Source of the DNA: Melastoma dodecandrum
Taxonomy: Eukaryota > Streptophyta > Magnoliopsida > Myrtales > Melastomataceae
Reading direction: 5' to 3'
DNA length: 64,000 nucleotides
NCBI GenBank assembly: GCA_029817715.1
Contig: JARUPY010000313.1
Location: 62,001 to 126,000, forward strand
The translations under genes and the position numbers were made by a program. A model generated the notes under the pieces. That model had not been told where the DNA came from, made no database searches, and saw nothing but the letters and a program-made list of their open reading frames with translations. Below are positions 63,154 to 64,000 of the stretch, in pieces (the first letter of the stretch is position 1; each line of letters begins with the position of its first letter).

Positions 63154-64000
63154 CAGGTCTCGGCCAGCTGAGTCTCGACCTGATGGACCTTGGACAGTGG
63201 CAGGCATATCGCGATCTCGGCGCCATGCGCAGGTGACGCGGCATCGCGCAACGTGACGGTGCCGTGATGTTTGTCCACCACCCATCGCACCAGCGCAAGG
63301 CCGATTCCGAAGCCCGACGGGCCGTCCTTCACGTTGCGCCGCGAGAACCTTTCCAGAAGTTCCCGAGGATCGCCGGCGCCAAATCCCGGCCCGTCGTCGC
63401 GTATTTCGAGATGCGCCTCGCCGTCCCTCACGGCGCAGGACAGCAAGATCCGCGTGACGCCCTTGGCGTGACGCAGCGCGTTGTCGATCATCCCCTCGAC
63501 GATCTGGCGCAGCCATTCGAAGTCGCCCTCGACGAGGACCTCGGGAGCGCGCGATTCGAGCACGATGGCGACGTCGCGCCGGCGCGTCGCGCCCTCGTAG
63601 GCCTCGATCGCGCTGGCGCAGACCGCCTGCAGCGCGACCGGCTTGAACGACAGCTCGATCATGCCGCTCTCGGAGCGCGCGATCCGCATCATGTCCTCGA
63701 CCCGCCGCTGCAGCCGCTGCGCGCGCCGTCGGATGACCGCAAAGGCCGCGTTCGCCTGATCGAGCCGCCGCGCCAGGGCGGACGGCTCGTCCGGCTTCGG
63801 CGGGGCCAGCGCGATCTCGCATTCGCCGAGGATGACGGTGAGAGGCGTGCGCAGCTCGTGCGACACGTCAGCGAAGAAGCGGCGGCGCGAGCTGTCGATG
63901 ACGCTCAACGTCTCGTTGGCGGCGCGCAGGTCGCTGGTGCGATCGGCGATCGTCCGCTCGAGCGCGGCGCGATCGCGCGCGACCCTCTCCTCGCCGCGCC
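63153..64000 (-). CDS. Sensor histidine kinase, C-terminal part (cut by window end)
   Basis: Open to the window edge, so sensor domains are missing. The visible part begins in a coiled coil (ARDRAALERTIADRTSDLRA), then the dimerisation and phosphoacceptor helix with the H-box FFADVSHELRTPLTVIL, N-box EGMIDNALRHAKG, G1 IRDDGPGFGAGD and G2 GFGIGLALVRWVV. It is a cognate of the response regulator downstream, overlapping it by one base. The segment before the H-box (ERTIADRTSDLRAANETLS) is typical of kinases with a HAMP or PAS domain upstream; which one lies outside the window. The signal is unknown. Confidence 0.93.
   Translation of the reverse strand, partial: RGEERVARDRAALERTIADRTSDLRAANETLSVIDSSRRRFFADVSHELRTPLTVILGECEIALAPPKPDEPSALARRLDQANAAFAVIRRRAQRLQRRVEDMMRIARSESGMIELSFKPVALQAVCASAIEAYEGATRRRDVAIVLESRAPEVLVEGDFEWLRQIVEGMIDNALRHAKGVTRILLSCAVRDGEAHLEIRDDGPGFGAGDPRELLERFSRRNVKDGPSGFGIGLALVRWVVDKHHGTVTLRDAASPAHGAEIAICLPLSKVHQVETQLAET

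Overview
This window is chromosomal DNA from a high-GC alphaproteobacterium, most likely of the order Hyphomicrobiales (Rhizobiales). The main pointers are a mic60-hemY pair, which is an alphaproteobacterial arrangement, many small secreted Gly- and Cys-containing proteins, NitT/TauT-type transport joined to a urea/guanidine carboxylase, and uniformly G/C-ending codons. I cannot name a genus. Most of the window is ordinary core and accessory metabolism. Three stretches are visibly AT-richer and look acquired: about 0.54-1.7 kb, about 22.7-23.4 kb and about 49-51.2 kb.

Layout. 0-3.7 kb: the end of hemH, an islet gene with two membrane spans and a likely prokaryotic YEATS domain, then guaA and an ArsC-like protein. 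3.7-13.9 kb: a TetR/aldo-keto reductase pair, a WecG-type glycosyltransferase, a frameshifted ppx, the msrB-msrA repair operon flanked by two small secreted proteins that both carry a GGPVGGL tail, a VOC protein, an enoyl-CoA hydratase with a divergent TetR, and a cupin with a divergent AraC regulator. 13.8-22.5 kb: guaB, a formate/nitrite channel, a TetR/VOC pair with two operator copies, ruvB, and mic60-hemY. 22.6-23.3 kb: tRNA-Thr(CGT) followed by a frameshifted tautomerase.

23.4-33.9 kb holds the most coherent accessory system. An ABC transporter, two DUF1989 proteins, a biotin-dependent urea/guanidine carboxylase and allophanate hydrolase lie in one leftward operon. Opposite it is a divergent NikR-like regulator. 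The 73-bp region between them contains a perfect inverted repeat with exact NikR half-site spacing. The gene content is that of guanidine breakdown (guanidine to carboxyguanidine to allophanate to ammonia and CO2), but no guanidine riboswitch fits the leader. The regulator lacks two of the four nickel ligands of NikR.

34-48.9 kb: an LMW phosphatase-like protein, a NUDIX protein, an SDR with a small secreted partner, a GlxA-type AraC regulator, a cytochrome P450, and a four-gene tripartite RND efflux operon (outer-membrane lipoprotein, adaptor, two pumps). The second pump carries a Ser/Thr/Ala-rich insertion of about 100 residues. 49-51.1 kb: three tandem Imm11-family genes, two almost identical and one truncated at the N terminus, with no toxin beside them. 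51.2-64 kb: a NUDIX pyrophosphatase, a catalase-like peroxidase with cytochrome b561, dsbB with a DedA/VTT protein, an acyltransferase, a GH13 glucosidase, a small Cys-rich secreted protein, a DegP-like protease without signal peptide, a metallo-beta-lactamase-fold hydrolase, a GH15 enzyme, and a two-component system cut by the window end.
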